Part shown: one piece after another, positions 55,011 to 62,652 of the stretch
Layout of the letters: each line of letters begins with the position of its first letter
How positions within the stretch are numbered: the first letter of the stretch is position 1
DNA from: a virus
DNA length: 64,000 nt
Reading direction: 5' to 3' (one strand)
IMG/VR virus record: IMGVR_UViG_3300049215_000771
Coordinates: 1 to 64,000 of that record
The notes under the pieces: generated by a model
Database searches by the model: none
Told to the model about the DNA's origin: nothing
Seen by the model: only the letters and a program-made list of their open reading frames with translations
Program-made: the position numbers and the translations under genes

Positions 55011-55185
55011 TCCCTACTCCTGGATGTTTGCCGGCGCATTCGCCCTGGGATTGTTCTTGGGTAATTGGCTTACAGGTCCGTTCATCGTTGATGGGCGGAC
55101 CTTTAGTCAATCTGCTTGCGTCGGACTCATTGCTGCTGCATTGTTCCTGTTGATTTGGCCGGTCGTGCGATACATAAATAGATGA
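54997..55185 (+). CDS. small membrane protein, 62 residues
   Basis: Overlaps the end of metG. Two spans: WMFAGAFALGLFLGNWL and SACVGLIAAALFLLIWPVV. ATGA overlap with the next gene. Confidence 0.5.
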   Translation: MRQSNPYSWMFAGAFALGLFLGNWLTGPFIVDGRTFSQSACVGLIAAALFLLIWPVVRYINR

Positions 55186-55418
55186 AATTCTTCGTGGGCG
55201 ATACGGTTCACGTTTGCACGACCGATCCAGTGACAGGAATGTGGAAGCACCTATATGACGCTACTGTGGTGGAAGCGGACGAGTGGAAGGCTCGTGTCCT
55301 GGTGCGAGAGGGAACATATGGTTTCTGGTATTACCAGGAAGACGGCAAAAAGATTGGAATATCCACACGGTATATATCAAAGAAAATCGACGGGTGGAGA
55401 AGTATTGACGACGAGTAG
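55182..55418 (+). CDS. KOW-like small protein with RSIDDE tag
   Basis: 78 residues. KFFVGDTVHVCTTDPVTGMW and on is one SH3-like barrel (compare the two-repeat protein at 25010). Ends DGWRSIDDE, a tag with no basic linker. Last gene before a tRNA. Confidence 0.6.
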   Translation: MKFFVGDTVHVCTTDPVTGMWKHLYDATVVEADEWKARVLVREGTYGFWYYQEDGKKIGISTRYISKKIDGWRSIDDE

Positions 55419-55503
55419 TTAGTAGGATATGCTGAGACTTTGGGAGTGTGGGCAAATTCTTTCTTGTGGCAATCACAGGCAATACAGTTCTCACGCTCCC
55501 GAT

Positions 55504-55585
55504 GGGGTTATAGCTTAATGGAAGAGTGGCGAGGTAAGGCCCAAGTGGTCCCTCGCAGGTAGGGGTTCGACTCCCCTTAGCTCCA
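55504..55585 (+). tRNA. tRNA with about 11 extra bases in the anticodon loop
   Basis: Acceptor GGGGTTA/TAGCTCC, anticodon stem GCGAG/CTCGC, T stem AGGGG/CCCCT. The loop is 18 bases and may form a GGCC/GGTC mini-stem. The anticodon cannot be assigned. Confidence 0.65.
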
Positions 55586-55589
55586 CTGA

Positions 55590-55664
55590 ATGAAAGGCAT
55601 CCTGATACTTCTGATTCTCTCCCTAATCATCGCCATCACCGCAATCCTGACGAGGAAAAAATGA
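55590..55664 (+). CDS. 24-residue membrane peptide
   Basis: MKGILILLILSLIIAITAIL then TRKK: a single span with basic end. ATGA overlap with the NADAR gene supports translation. Confidence 0.4.
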   Translation: MKGILILLILSLIIAITAILTRKK

Positions 55665-56179
55665 GCGAACAGTTCACTTTGTTTTGGGGCGAGCGCCCTT
55701 TCTCCCAATGGTCGCCGTCTACCTTTACGGTCGATGGCGTAACCTACAACTGCGCCGAACAGTACATGATGGCGATGAAGGCTAAGTTCTTCAAGGACGA
55801 CGAGAAGCTGCAAGAAATTATGCAGGCCGAGCATCCCGCCGATCAGAAGCGCCTGGGTCGGCAAGTGCGCAATTTTGAGGCAACCCGTTGGGATGAAGTC
55901 GCCAGGGACATCGTGTACAAGGGCAACTACGAGAAATTCAGGCAGAACGCAGACATGCGAGAAAAACTGTTCGCCACGGCAGGAACGACCTTGGTGGAAG
56001 CCAGCCCGAAGGATAGGATATGGGGCATCGGTATGGGTGCCAAAAACCCCGATGCACTGGATCGCTCCAAATGGCGGGGTCGCAACTGGCTGGGCGAAGT
56101 TTTGACCAAAGTGCGAGACGATCTTCTCAAGGAGAAGGAGGACGGCCTTGTTCATGCTCACAAGAAAGTTCAGGGTTAA
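55661..56179 (+). CDS. NADAR family ADP-ribose glycosidase
   Basis: 172 residues, full domain length. FWGERPFSQWSPSTFTVDG, then CAEQYMMAMKAKFFKDDE, LGRQVRNFEATRW, IVYKGNYEKFRQN and LVEASPKDRIWGIGMG are the conserved blocks of NADAR (YbiA-like). Members remove ADP-ribose from nucleic acid bases and can serve as antitoxin to DarT-type toxins. In a phage it may undo a DarT-style host defence or protect its own ADP-ribosylated DNA. Confidence 0.85.
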   Translation: MSEQFTLFWGERPFSQWSPSTFTVDGVTYNCAEQYMMAMKAKFFKDDEKLQEIMQAEHPADQKRLGRQVRNFEATRWDEVARDIVYKGNYEKFRQNADMREKLFATAGTTLVEASPKDRIWGIGMGAKNPDALDRSKWRGRNWLGEVLTKVRDDLLKEKEDGLVHAHKKVQG

Positions 56180-56393
56180 ATCCGGCCAGCACAAGGGGCG
56201 TGAAGGAAACCTGGTCAGTATTCCCTGGCTGGGCAACCTTTGGAACTTGCGCATGACACTCAACGTGCCTTCAACTCGTCGCCTGGCCTCCGATACATGG
56301 TGGCCTCAAGATAGGCGTGAATGGATCAAGGTATGGTCATGGGAAACGGAAGAATGTACGACACCACCAAACCCTACAAATCTCGTATCCTGA
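56154..56393 (+). CDS. KOW-like protein, uncertain
   Basis: 79 residues overlapping NADAR and purM. FRVKSGQHKGREGNLVSI is a KOW-type loop. The last 20 codons overlap purM in another frame. Translation is plausible but unproven. Confidence 0.4.
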   Translation: MLTRKFRVKSGQHKGREGNLVSIPWLGNLWNLRMTLNVPSTRRLASDTWWPQDRREWIKVWSWETEECTTPPNPTNLVS

Positions 56394-57337
56394 AAGCCAT
56401 CGAGTCTACTTGGGAGTCGCCCTACTCCCACATCACCCGCTGGCCGAATCAGCCCTACCCCATCATTCGCCCACGGCACGACTGCGCCTTGGAAGTCGAT
56501 CACACGGATGGTATTGGCACGAAGGGAATGCTCCACTACCAGTACGGAACCTGGAAGTATGCAGCCCAGGACGCCCTGGCGATGAATCTCAATGATTTGT
56601 TGGCTGTTCGGGCCACTCCGTACAAGTTGCAGAACCACATCAGTCTCGAACATGACAATCACGACGCTATCGTGGCAATCGTCGAGGCTCTGGCCGGGTT
56701 TTGTAAAGAATACAAAATTGCCATGACTGGCGGCGAAACGTCCATCATGAATAACATGCGGGGCATGGACCTGAGCGTAACTGTTACAGGTTTCGTGCGC
56801 AGCTTGAAGGGCAGCTTACTACAAACAGGCGACTTGTTGGTGGGTTTGCCTAGCAGCGGCGTCCATTCCAACGGGTTCACCGCAATCAGGAATTTTTTTG
56901 ATGGTGCTGGCCTCGTCCAATTCAACGAGCCGACTGCCATTTATTGGGGGCAGGTGTTCCCGCATCTGGATTCCATCAACGCTTGCATTCATGTTGCGGG
57001 TGGTGGTTTTACCAGGTTGCGGGACTTCATGCAGCATAACCAGGCTGTGAGGGTCAACCGCTACAAGACACGCCATCCCATCTTCGATGAAATCTACAAG
57101 GTGGGCACGGATGGTGTTTATGAGAAGTACATGCCGACGAGGGTGTTGACGGACGAGGCAATGTACAAAACCTTCAACTGCGGGATTGGTATGATCCTGT
57201 CGGTGCCTCCTAGTGAGGTTGTGAAGGTTCTTACTCCTTTAGGGGGTGAGATTATCGGGGAGGTCGTGCCCGGTGATGGAAGCCGGATCACCATCGACTC
57301 GATTTTTAGTGATAAAGTGGTGGAATTCAATGGATAA
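56336..57337 (+). CDS. purM: phosphoribosylformylglycinamidine cyclo-ligase PurM
   Basis: About 333 residues; start among ATGs at 56321, 56336 and 56342. It closes the imidazole ring to give AIR in purine synthesis. VDHTDGIGTKGML is the ATP and metal loop, DALAMNLNDLLAVRATP follows, GGETSIMNN matches the family GGE-A block, and LVGLPSSGVHSNGFTAIR is the conserved substrate segment. With PurE at 8804 it gives two of the steps around AIR. PurK is not seen. Confidence 0.9.
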   Translation, partial: VMGNGRMYDTTKPYKSRILKAIESTWESPYSHITRWPNQPYPIIRPRHDCALEVDHTDGIGTKGMLHYQYGTWKYAAQDALAMNLNDLLAVRATPYKLQNHISLEHDNHDAIVAIVEALAGFCKEYKIAMTGGETSIMNNMRGMDLSVTVTGFVRSLKGSLLQTGDLLVGLPSSGVHSNGFTAIRNFFDGAGLVQFNEPTAIYWGQVFPHLDSINACIHVAGGGFTRLRDFMQHNQAVRVNRYKTRHPIFDEIYKVGTDGVYEKYMPTRVLTDEAMYKTFNCGIGMILSVPPSEVVKVLTPLGGEIIGEVVPGDGSRITIDSIFSDKVVEFNG

Positions 57338-57560
57338 GGAACAAGCAAAGTTGATCGCTTCCTTCGAGCAGGGAGCGGCTGGTCTTGGTGAATTTGCGGT
57401 CATGTTGGGGTCGTATCATGCGGCCCTGTGTGAGCAAGGGTTCCAGCGACATGAGGCGTTGGAGTTGGTGAAAGGATTGCAGAAGATTCTGTTCAGCCGG
57501 ACTTTCAACCAGATCGCCCCGGAGCAGAAGCCTGATTATGACGACGAAGGCATGTCCTAA
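57330..57560 (+). CDS. unknown 76-residue helical protein
   Basis: Overlaps the purM end. Helical (LGEFAVMLGSYHAALCEQG), acidic tail. Not recognised. Overlaps the next gene. Confidence 0.5.
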   Translation: MDKEQAKLIASFEQGAAGLGEFAVMLGSYHAALCEQGFQRHEALELVKGLQKILFSRTFNQIAPEQKPDYDDEGMS

Positions 57561-58113
57561 GCGAGTCATTATCACGAAACCCGACTACTTGTTGGGCAAA
57601 ATGGGTGTTCTCAAAGGAGATCGCTTCAAGTACCCCAGCCAGAGTTTTTGGGTTCAACCTGTTCTCCTGGACGATGGGAGCGAAGTCCTAGCGCTGGCAT
57701 ACGAGGAGTGTATGGACGAAGCACCTATCAAAATTGATGTGGACCCAACTGTGGTCTACGACTACCAGGAATGTCTACAGCGAGCCATCTGTCATCATTG
57801 CGGCAAAGCGCTGCATTGGAAACTCGCCAACATCCTGAACAACAAAGAACATTTCCACGATGACCGTTTCTGCTATGCGGTTTGTTGTCTGACCAGGTAT
57901 TCGATGGTCCCGGAGAAGGTGCGGATTGTCGCATCACTCGATGTTCCTGAATGCACCGAGGACGACAAAGACGATGAACTGAAGATTGAGGATGAAGAGT
58001 TCCTTCGTGAATTGCAGAAGATGAATCTGCAAACCAAGGATCAGATCGACGACTTGCTCATTCTTTCTGGAGTGAAACCACGTCCCTATGAGGATGATGA
58101 CGATTTGAAGTGA
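57538..58113 (+). CDS. unknown acidic zinc-type protein
   Basis: 191 residues. Strand-rich start, CHHCGKALHW and CCLT as a likely zinc site at about 82-123, then a strongly acidic helical end (ECTEDDKDDELKIEDEEF). Not recognised. Confidence 0.55.
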   Translation: MTTKACPKRVIITKPDYLLGKMGVLKGDRFKYPSQSFWVQPVLLDDGSEVLALAYEECMDEAPIKIDVDPTVVYDYQECLQRAICHHCGKALHWKLANILNNKEHFHDDRFCYAVCCLTRYSMVPEKVRIVASLDVPECTEDDKDDELKIEDEEFLRELQKMNLQTKDQIDDLLILSGVKPRPYEDDDDLK

Positions 58114-58125
58114 TGGGTCTGAAGC

Positions 58126-58152
58126 CTATGATACACCAAGGAGTGTATCATG
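58126..58152 (+). promoter_or_regulatory. hairpin hiding ribosome site and start codon
   Basis: ATGATACAC-CAAGGAG-TGTATCAT: nine perfect pairs, with AAGGAG in the loop and the ATG of the next gene at its foot. Opening the stem would be needed for translation, as in an RNA thermometer or an autoregulated message. Confidence 0.6.
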
Positions 58153-58437
58153 GGTCCAGAACAAGAAGACACCGGCCAGTTCAAACGCATCGCCATCCCC
58201 CTGGTCAGGAGGATATATCCTCAACTTATTGCGAACAAGATCGTAAGCGTTCAGCCGTTGTTGGGGCCGACAGGATTGACGTATTATCTGCGCCATCGGT
58301 ATTCGCAGAATTCACAAAGTCAGCCGCAACCGACAACTATTGACGGCGCTTTTGAGAATCCGCCGACCAGGAAGAAGCAGATCAAGAAGAAGAAATACCG
58401 TAGCATCGACGATCCGTGGAGCGCTGATGGTTCCTGA
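58150..58437 (+). CDS. gp23-capsid-like N-terminal fragment with RSIDDPW tag
   Basis: 95 residues. PLVRRIYPQLIANKIVSVQP followed by LLGPTGLTYYLRHRYSQ is the hallmark of the start of T4 gp23-type major capsid proteins (R-x-x-P-x-L-I/M-A, V-Q-P, GPTG, Y). All later capsid domains are missing. After a Pro/Thr linker it ends KKKKYRSIDDPWSADGS. It may be a decoy, an assembly regulator, or a capsid-targeted adapter. Tightly folded leader upstream. Confidence 0.55.
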   Translation: MGPEQEDTGQFKRIAIPLVRRIYPQLIANKIVSVQPLLGPTGLTYYLRHRYSQNSQSQPQPTTIDGAFENPPTRKKQIKKKKYRSIDDPWSADGS

Positions 58438-58696
58438 TGACAGTCAAATTCGGGACGCCGTAGAAACCTGTTTCGATGAAGGTACGCAGGACGCCATGAA
58501 GTACCTGAAGGAATACGGCGAGGAAGAATTCAAGAAGGTTCTCCAGGAGGAACCGCCGCCCGGCGTCGGTTTCCATCCTGGGAGTCTTCTTGACAAGTTG
58601 CGCCAGTGGAACGGCGTATTCAAAGCCAAGATGGAAGATGCCAAACGTGGCAAGAAACGCCGCCGTACCATCTGGCGCAGCATCGACGCAAGGTAG
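58427..58696 (+). CDS. unknown protein with RSIDAR tag
   Basis: 89 residues, starting inside the previous gene's tag region. Acidic helical domain, Pro turn (EEPPPGVGFHPG), then a basic linker and WRSIDAR, a variant tag. Not recognised. Confidence 0.55.
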   Translation: MVPDDSQIRDAVETCFDEGTQDAMKYLKEYGEEEFKKVLQEEPPPGVGFHPGSLLDKLRQWNGVFKAKMEDAKRGKKRRRTIWRSIDAR

Positions 58697-58725
58697 TTTA
58701 CAAATCTGTGTTTTCGTGGTATCAT
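58697..58725 (+). promoter_or_regulatory. sigma70-like promoter of pth2
   Basis: TTTACA, 17 bp ending in CGTGG, TATCAT; 26 bases before the ATG. Confidence 0.75.
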
Positions 58726-58750
58726 TCCGTTGAATACACACGGAGATACC

Positions 58751-59185
58751 ATGCCTACCAAACAAGTAATCGTGTGGCGGCAAGACCTGCAAAACGTCCC
58801 GAAGGGCAAATTCGGGGCGCAGATGGGTCATGCTGCCCATTTGTTCCTCACGGAGCAAGTCCGGGCCGAGTACGGCGGTAAGGGGCCGAAACTCCGTGCT
58901 GGCGAATCTGGCCGGGTTGAAATCCGTCTGACTCAGGCCGAGATGGATTGGATTCTTGGCAACTACCGCAAGGTGGTGGCCTGGGTCCGTTCCGAAGAAG
59001 ATTTGATGACGGTTTACAACAAGGCCAAGGAACTCGGTCTGCCCGTGCATCTCGTCACCGACGATGGGTTGACGGTTTTCGACAAACCCACGAAGACTTG
59101 TATTTCCATCGGTCCTGCCGAGGAATCGGAAGTGGACAAGGTGACGGGAGAGGCCGGGCCTCTTGGAAAGTTGAAGTTGCTATGA
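58751..59185 (+). CDS. peptidyl-tRNA hydrolase, Pth2 type
   Basis: 144 residues, typical Pth2 is about 120. KQVIVWRQDLQNVPKGKFGAQMGHAAHLF is the signature start (catalytic Lys, Asp and His region); TCISIGPAEESEVDKVTGEAGPLGKL is the conserved end. It frees tRNA from stalled or dropped-off peptidyl-tRNA. Pth2 is mainly archaeal and eukaryotic, with some bacteria; a phage copy next to release and recycling factors fits heavy translation. An extra 25 residues lie in the first third. Confidence 0.85.
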   Translation: MPTKQVIVWRQDLQNVPKGKFGAQMGHAAHLFLTEQVRAEYGGKGPKLRAGESGRVEIRLTQAEMDWILGNYRKVVAWVRSEEDLMTVYNKAKELGLPVHLVTDDGLTVFDKPTKTCISIGPAEESEVDKVTGEAGPLGKLKLL

Positions 59186-59526
59186 GCCAGGATTTTCTCT
59201 GGACATTCTTCAACCAACTCCCCATTGGGGCGAAGTTCAAGATGTCCGATGATCCCCAGCCGGTGTACGAGAAGCGCAGCGAGTACCAGGCGTGGCGGCG
59301 GACGGACCCTTGGGGATTGGGACAGCCCGGCAAGACCATGATGGTTCTTGACGGGCATGTTGAAGTGATGCCCGTCGATGTCGCCGAATGTTACTGGTGT
59401 GGTGGCGAATTCGCCATGATCGACCTGGTGTATATTCCAAGGAAGGGTGACAATCCCGACGCCGAGCCTCGCCGATTCATGTGTGCCGATTGTGATTTAG
59501 GCGATGCAGATGAAAGCAAACCATGA
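59182..59526 (+). CDS. zinc-type protein, unknown
   Basis: 114 residues, ATGA overlap with pth2. Strand-rich; CYWCGGEFAMID and FMCADCD form a C4 site in the last third. Not recognised. ATGA overlap with the next gene. Confidence 0.55.
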   Translation: MSQDFLWTFFNQLPIGAKFKMSDDPQPVYEKRSEYQAWRRTDPWGLGQPGKTMMVLDGHVEVMPVDVAECYWCGGEFAMIDLVYIPRKGDNPDAEPRRFMCADCDLGDADESKP

Positions 59527-60050
59527 TTCCGGTCTTTGTTACCGACAAACACGCCCCACAAACCAGCCCTTGTTATTTCTGCTACACTGGCTCATCTGGC
59601 GTGGCAGAAGCCTTCAAGTCCTGGGATGATGGTCTGGCGAGATTTGTTGCCGATATTCTTCGGGAAGGCCCGGAGGCCAAACCGACGCATCAGATATGCA
59701 GAAGTTGCTATGAAGCCGGCAAACATCGCCAGCGTAGTCGATGCCAGAACTGTGGGAAATTAGCAAGCCTGCTGCGAACGGCCAACGATTCGATGACGAA
59801 TACTTGGGCGGATATTGGCCCGGACCATGTTATCTTGTGTGAAGTATGCCAGAAGGTGTACTACGACACGGACAAGCGACAATGGACGTTCAAATATGAC
59901 GGCGGCGGCAAGCTGATAATACCGTATACGAGCAAGGTTCCGCTGACGGACGAAGACATTCTCCTGCTTAGACGGCTATGGCGGGAGTACCCGGACTGGA
60001 AAACCAGGAACAAGATGCCGACATTGCACCGGAGGATCGACGATGATTAG
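59523..60050 (+). CDS. multi-zinc protein with variant RRIDDD end
   Basis: 175 residues. Four Cys pairs: CYFC, CRSC, CQNC and CEVC. Two zinc ribbons are likely. A helix (TDEDILLLRRLWREYPDW) precedes MPTLHRRIDDD, a weaker form of the shared tag. The hisS-like gene starts inside the tag codons. Confidence 0.55.
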   Translation: MIPVFVTDKHAPQTSPCYFCYTGSSGVAEAFKSWDDGLARFVADILREGPEAKPTHQICRSCYEAGKHRQRSRCQNCGKLASLLRTANDSMTNTWADIGPDHVILCEVCQKVYYDTDKRQWTFKYDGGGKLIIPYTSKVPLTDEDILLLRRLWREYPDWKTRNKMPTLHRRIDDD

Positions 60051-60660
60051 GGGCACCAGACACTTATTCGGTGCAGAGGCTCGATTATTTCACGAAATAA
60101 CGAGCGAGTTGCGTAGAATAACTATACAGGAAGGCTACCAGGAGTTCATCCCCTCCGCACTGTGCGAGGTGGAAGTCTTCACAGGGAAGGCGGGGCCGGA
60201 AATCCTGGGTCAGATGTACACGTTCAAGGACAAGAAGGAACGTGAAATATGCCTTGTGCCAGAGATAACTGCTGTGGTACAAAGTATATATACTGCCGAC
60301 TGGTCCAAGTATCTCCCCAGGCCGGTGAAAGTGTTCTACCTGGCCCGATGTTACAGGTACGAGCGGCCACAGGAAGGTCGCTATAGGGAGTTCTGGCAGT
60401 TCGGTGTTGAGAACTTGGGCGGCAAGACATCCAAGGAAGAGATGATTGATCTGCTCAGGAAGTCTTTGGAGGCGTGTGGCATCGAGTTTGTCATCAACGA
60501 TGGCGTCAAACGAGGGCTGAATTACTACGTTGAAGATGGCTTCGAGGCTGAAGTGGCAGCACTTGGCGCTCAGAAGCAAGTGGCCGGTGGAGGCCGGTAT
60601 AGTGAAGGCATCGGATGGGCCATTGGAGTTGATAGGCTGATGCTGGCGAAACAAAAATGA
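60043..60660 (+). CDS. minimal histidyl-tRNA synthetase-like protein
   Basis: 205 residues against about 420. Class II core parts: RGTRHLFGAEARLF (start), MYTFKDKKEREICLVPEIT (TxE-like loop), FYLARCYRYERPQEGRYREFWQFGVENLG (motif 2), RGLNYYVEDGFEAEV (His-binding loop) and GGGRYSEGIGWAIGVDRLML (motif 3). The insertion domain and the C-terminal anticodon domain are missing. Like the HisZ or ATP-PRT-type paralogs it may not charge tRNA at all, yet the catalytic residues look sound. Confidence 0.75.
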   Translation: MIRGTRHLFGAEARLFHEITSELRRITIQEGYQEFIPSALCEVEVFTGKAGPEILGQMYTFKDKKEREICLVPEITAVVQSIYTADWSKYLPRPVKVFYLARCYRYERPQEGRYREFWQFGVENLGGKTSKEEMIDLLRKSLEACGIEFVINDGVKRGLNYYVEDGFEAEVAALGAQKQVAGGGRYSEGIGWAIGVDRLMLAKQK

Positions 60661-61202
60661 CGTATGCTATTCTGGTCGTGATGCTGATGGGATTCGGCTA
60701 CATTGGCTGGAAGCTGCACAGGTTGGAGAAACGATTGGCTGCAAATGAAGCAGGCCAGAAAACCAACAATGAGCAGATAGTTCAGGTCAATCAGCGAGTT
60801 GTTGCAACAAATCAGTTGTTTGGCAACCTCGACACGAAGATTGACAAGACGAACAAGAAGGTCGGTGAAATCGACAAACGCACAACTCCTGGTGCGATGA
60901 CGAAAGAACAACTCGACTTCAAGGAGGACTTGGAGAAGAGATGGAAAACTACGATGGAGAAGGCTAGGACGGACCTGGCCGAGCAGCTTGTTCTGGATAA
61001 GGACAAGTTGAAGGCCGATGTAGAAAAGTACAAAGCCGGGTTTGAGGCAACGGTCAAGAAGGCATATGATGAAGCGTGTGCCAAGATCGACTTCGAGCGG
61101 GTAGAGTACAAGAAAACCATCACCAAGAAGCGGCGAGAGTTTAGCCGCAGCCACAAGGCGGTAACACCGCAAAGAAGTTTCAGGTCGATAGATGATGAAT
61201 AA
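60657..61202 (+). CDS. membrane-anchored coiled-coil protein with RSIDDE tag
   Basis: 181 residues. One membrane span at the start (YAILVVMLMGFGYIGW), then about 130 residues of charged coiled coil with heptad spacing, then a basic part and FRSIDDE as the last residues. The tag would face the cytoplasm if the start is the anchor. The next gene begins inside the tag codons (GATGATGAATAA). Confidence 0.65.
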   Translation: MTYAILVVMLMGFGYIGWKLHRLEKRLAANEAGQKTNNEQIVQVNQRVVATNQLFGNLDTKIDKTNKKVGEIDKRTTPGAMTKEQLDFKEDLEKRWKTTMEKARTDLAEQLVLDKDKLKADVEKYKAGFEATVKKAYDEACAKIDFERVEYKKTITKKRREFSRSHKAVTPQRSFRSIDDE

Positions 61203-61572
61203 CCCACAGGTCTTCGGATTCGCTTCAGCCCCGCATACGGGGCATGGTCCGATGGCCGCACAACTGGCGAAGGACTTGAAGGCTCGCATTGAGGCGTGGA
61301 TCGACTCGATGATCGAGCCTGATGGTCCATGTGGCGGGCCGAAGGAAGATTTCCTGCGGAACCTGAAAGACTCCTCCCACGAGGGGTCCGATCCGGCGTA
61401 CCTGTTGTGGATGTGCGATCAGATCGTGGAAAAATCCCAGGAATGGCCGGCGACACGCCTGCATCGGTGGGTCGGTTATATCCAGGGTTGTCTGGTTCAT
61501 GGCGGCATTTCCACGCTCGAAGACGAGAAAACCGCCGTCCGTGAAGTAAAAAAATCGTTCTCTGAGGGGTAG
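61192..61572 (+). CDS. unknown 126-residue protein
   Basis: Starts inside the previous tag. Helical, His/Trp-rich (WPATRLHRWVGYIQGCLVHGG). The pattern recalls small phage proteins that act on helicases, without certainty. Not recognised. Confidence 0.5.
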   Translation: MMNNPQVFGFASAPHTGHGPMAAQLAKDLKARIEAWIDSMIEPDGPCGGPKEDFLRNLKDSSHEGSDPAYLLWMCDQIVEKSQEWPATRLHRWVGYIQGCLVHGGISTLEDEKTAVREVKKSFSEG

Positions 61573-61699
61573 ATTTGCGAACCTTCCCCCGTCGAGAGCG
61601 TCTTTAAGGTGTATCTCGACGGGAAAGCCTGGCGGCGGGAACACCAAACCACCAAGGACCAGGCTAAATAGGAACGTACACCCGTTCGGAGGATGATTT

Positions 61700-62425
61700 A
61701 TGTCAGCATTGTCTCAGCAAAAAGTTCTGGTAGTCAACCGATTCCAGGTTCCGATCAACGTCGTGACCCTGGAAGACGCACTGAAGAAGCTGACCGGCAC
61801 ATACAAGAACGGGCAGCCGAAAGCAGTGATCGTTGACTGCTTGAACGCCCACGCCGAGTGGGAGTGGGATGACTGGCGTGAACTCATCCCACACGCAAAC
61901 GCTTGCCCGGAATGCCGTCGCCTGCTGGACCAGGATCAGATCGAGGAGATCAAGCCAGAATACGGCGAGCCGGTGAAGGTTTGCAAGGACTGTCAGGTTC
62001 CGATTGGCGAGCCGGGTATCAAGTGCCCGAATGCCATCCTTCGTATCCCGACTGTTATTCGTCTGACCCGGTATGACAAGCTGCCGCAGGCGAAGATCAA
62101 GTACAACCGTCGCACCATCTACCGCAGGGACAACAACACCTGCCAGTATTGTGGCGCACGACCGGGGACGAAGGAACTGTCGCTTGACCACGTTATTCCT
62201 CGTGCCCAGGGCGGTAAGACCGTGTGGGAAAATATCGTGGTCGCTTGCACGGACTGCAACGCTCGGAAGGCAGACCGCACCCCGGCCCAGGCCGGTATGA
62301 AGCTGCTCCGTCAGCCGAAGAAGCCGAAGTTCAACCTTTATTCTGGAGACATCCGGGTGAAGGATTGGGAAACTTGGCTGGGTGTGGCCTACTGGCTGAC
62401 CGAACTCAAGAACGACGAGGAGTAA
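61700..62425 (+). CDS. HNH endonuclease
   Basis: 241 residues. The C-terminal half has the classic HNH set: YRRDNNTCQYCGARPG, LSLDHVIPRAQGG (catalytic His and metal Asp), WENIVVACTDCNARKADRTP (Asn, Cys pair). Such proteins nick or cut DNA, sometimes as homing or packaging nucleases. The N-terminal half has its own Cys pairs (CPECRR, CKDCQ). Similar in style to bacterial HNH proteins with VLNRFWQPVNVV starts. Ends before a hairpin. Confidence 0.85.
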   Translation: MSALSQQKVLVVNRFQVPINVVTLEDALKKLTGTYKNGQPKAVIVDCLNAHAEWEWDDWRELIPHANACPECRRLLDQDQIEEIKPEYGEPVKVCKDCQVPIGEPGIKCPNAILRIPTVIRLTRYDKLPQAKIKYNRRTIYRRDNNTCQYCGARPGTKELSLDHVIPRAQGGKTVWENIVVACTDCNARKADRTPAQAGMKLLRQPKKPKFNLYSGDIRVKDWETWLGVAYWLTELKNDEE

Positions 62426-62430
62426 CCCTT

Positions 62431-62455
62431 GGCCGGGCGTATAGAATACGCCCGG
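62431..62455 (+). terminator. terminator hairpin after HNH gene
   Basis: GCCGGGCGTAT-AGA-ATACGCCCGGC, eleven pairs, followed by TATTT. Confidence 0.7.
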
Positions 62456-62473
62456 CTATTTCTATATACAGGC

Positions 62474-62644
62474 ATGAAACGTGTCACTTTCAAGGAATGG
62501 CTGGAAAAACGGGAAGGCAAGGTCAAGATTGCCGGCAAACCCGTGCGCCGACTCCCGCCTCCAAAACCTGGCGAAGATTCCGTGAAGACCGTCGATGGCC
62601 TTCACCAGTACAAGCCCATGTCCGAACTTCCTCCTGGGCTTTAG
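62474..62644 (+). CDS. 56-residue basic protein
   Basis: MKRVTFKEWLEKREGKVK start, Pro-rich middle. Small proteins with an FKEWLEKRE-like start are common in phages and planctomycetes, function unknown. Confidence 0.5.
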   Translation: MKRVTFKEWLEKREGKVKIAGKPVRRLPPPKPGEDSVKTVDGLHQYKPMSELPPGL

Positions 62645-62652
62645 TTTTGATC

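Noticed and set aside
61573-61699. Short frame VYLDGKAWRREHQ between two genes
   Set aside because: Looks mildly protein-like but has no start codon with a ribosome site; left as a gap of 127 bases.
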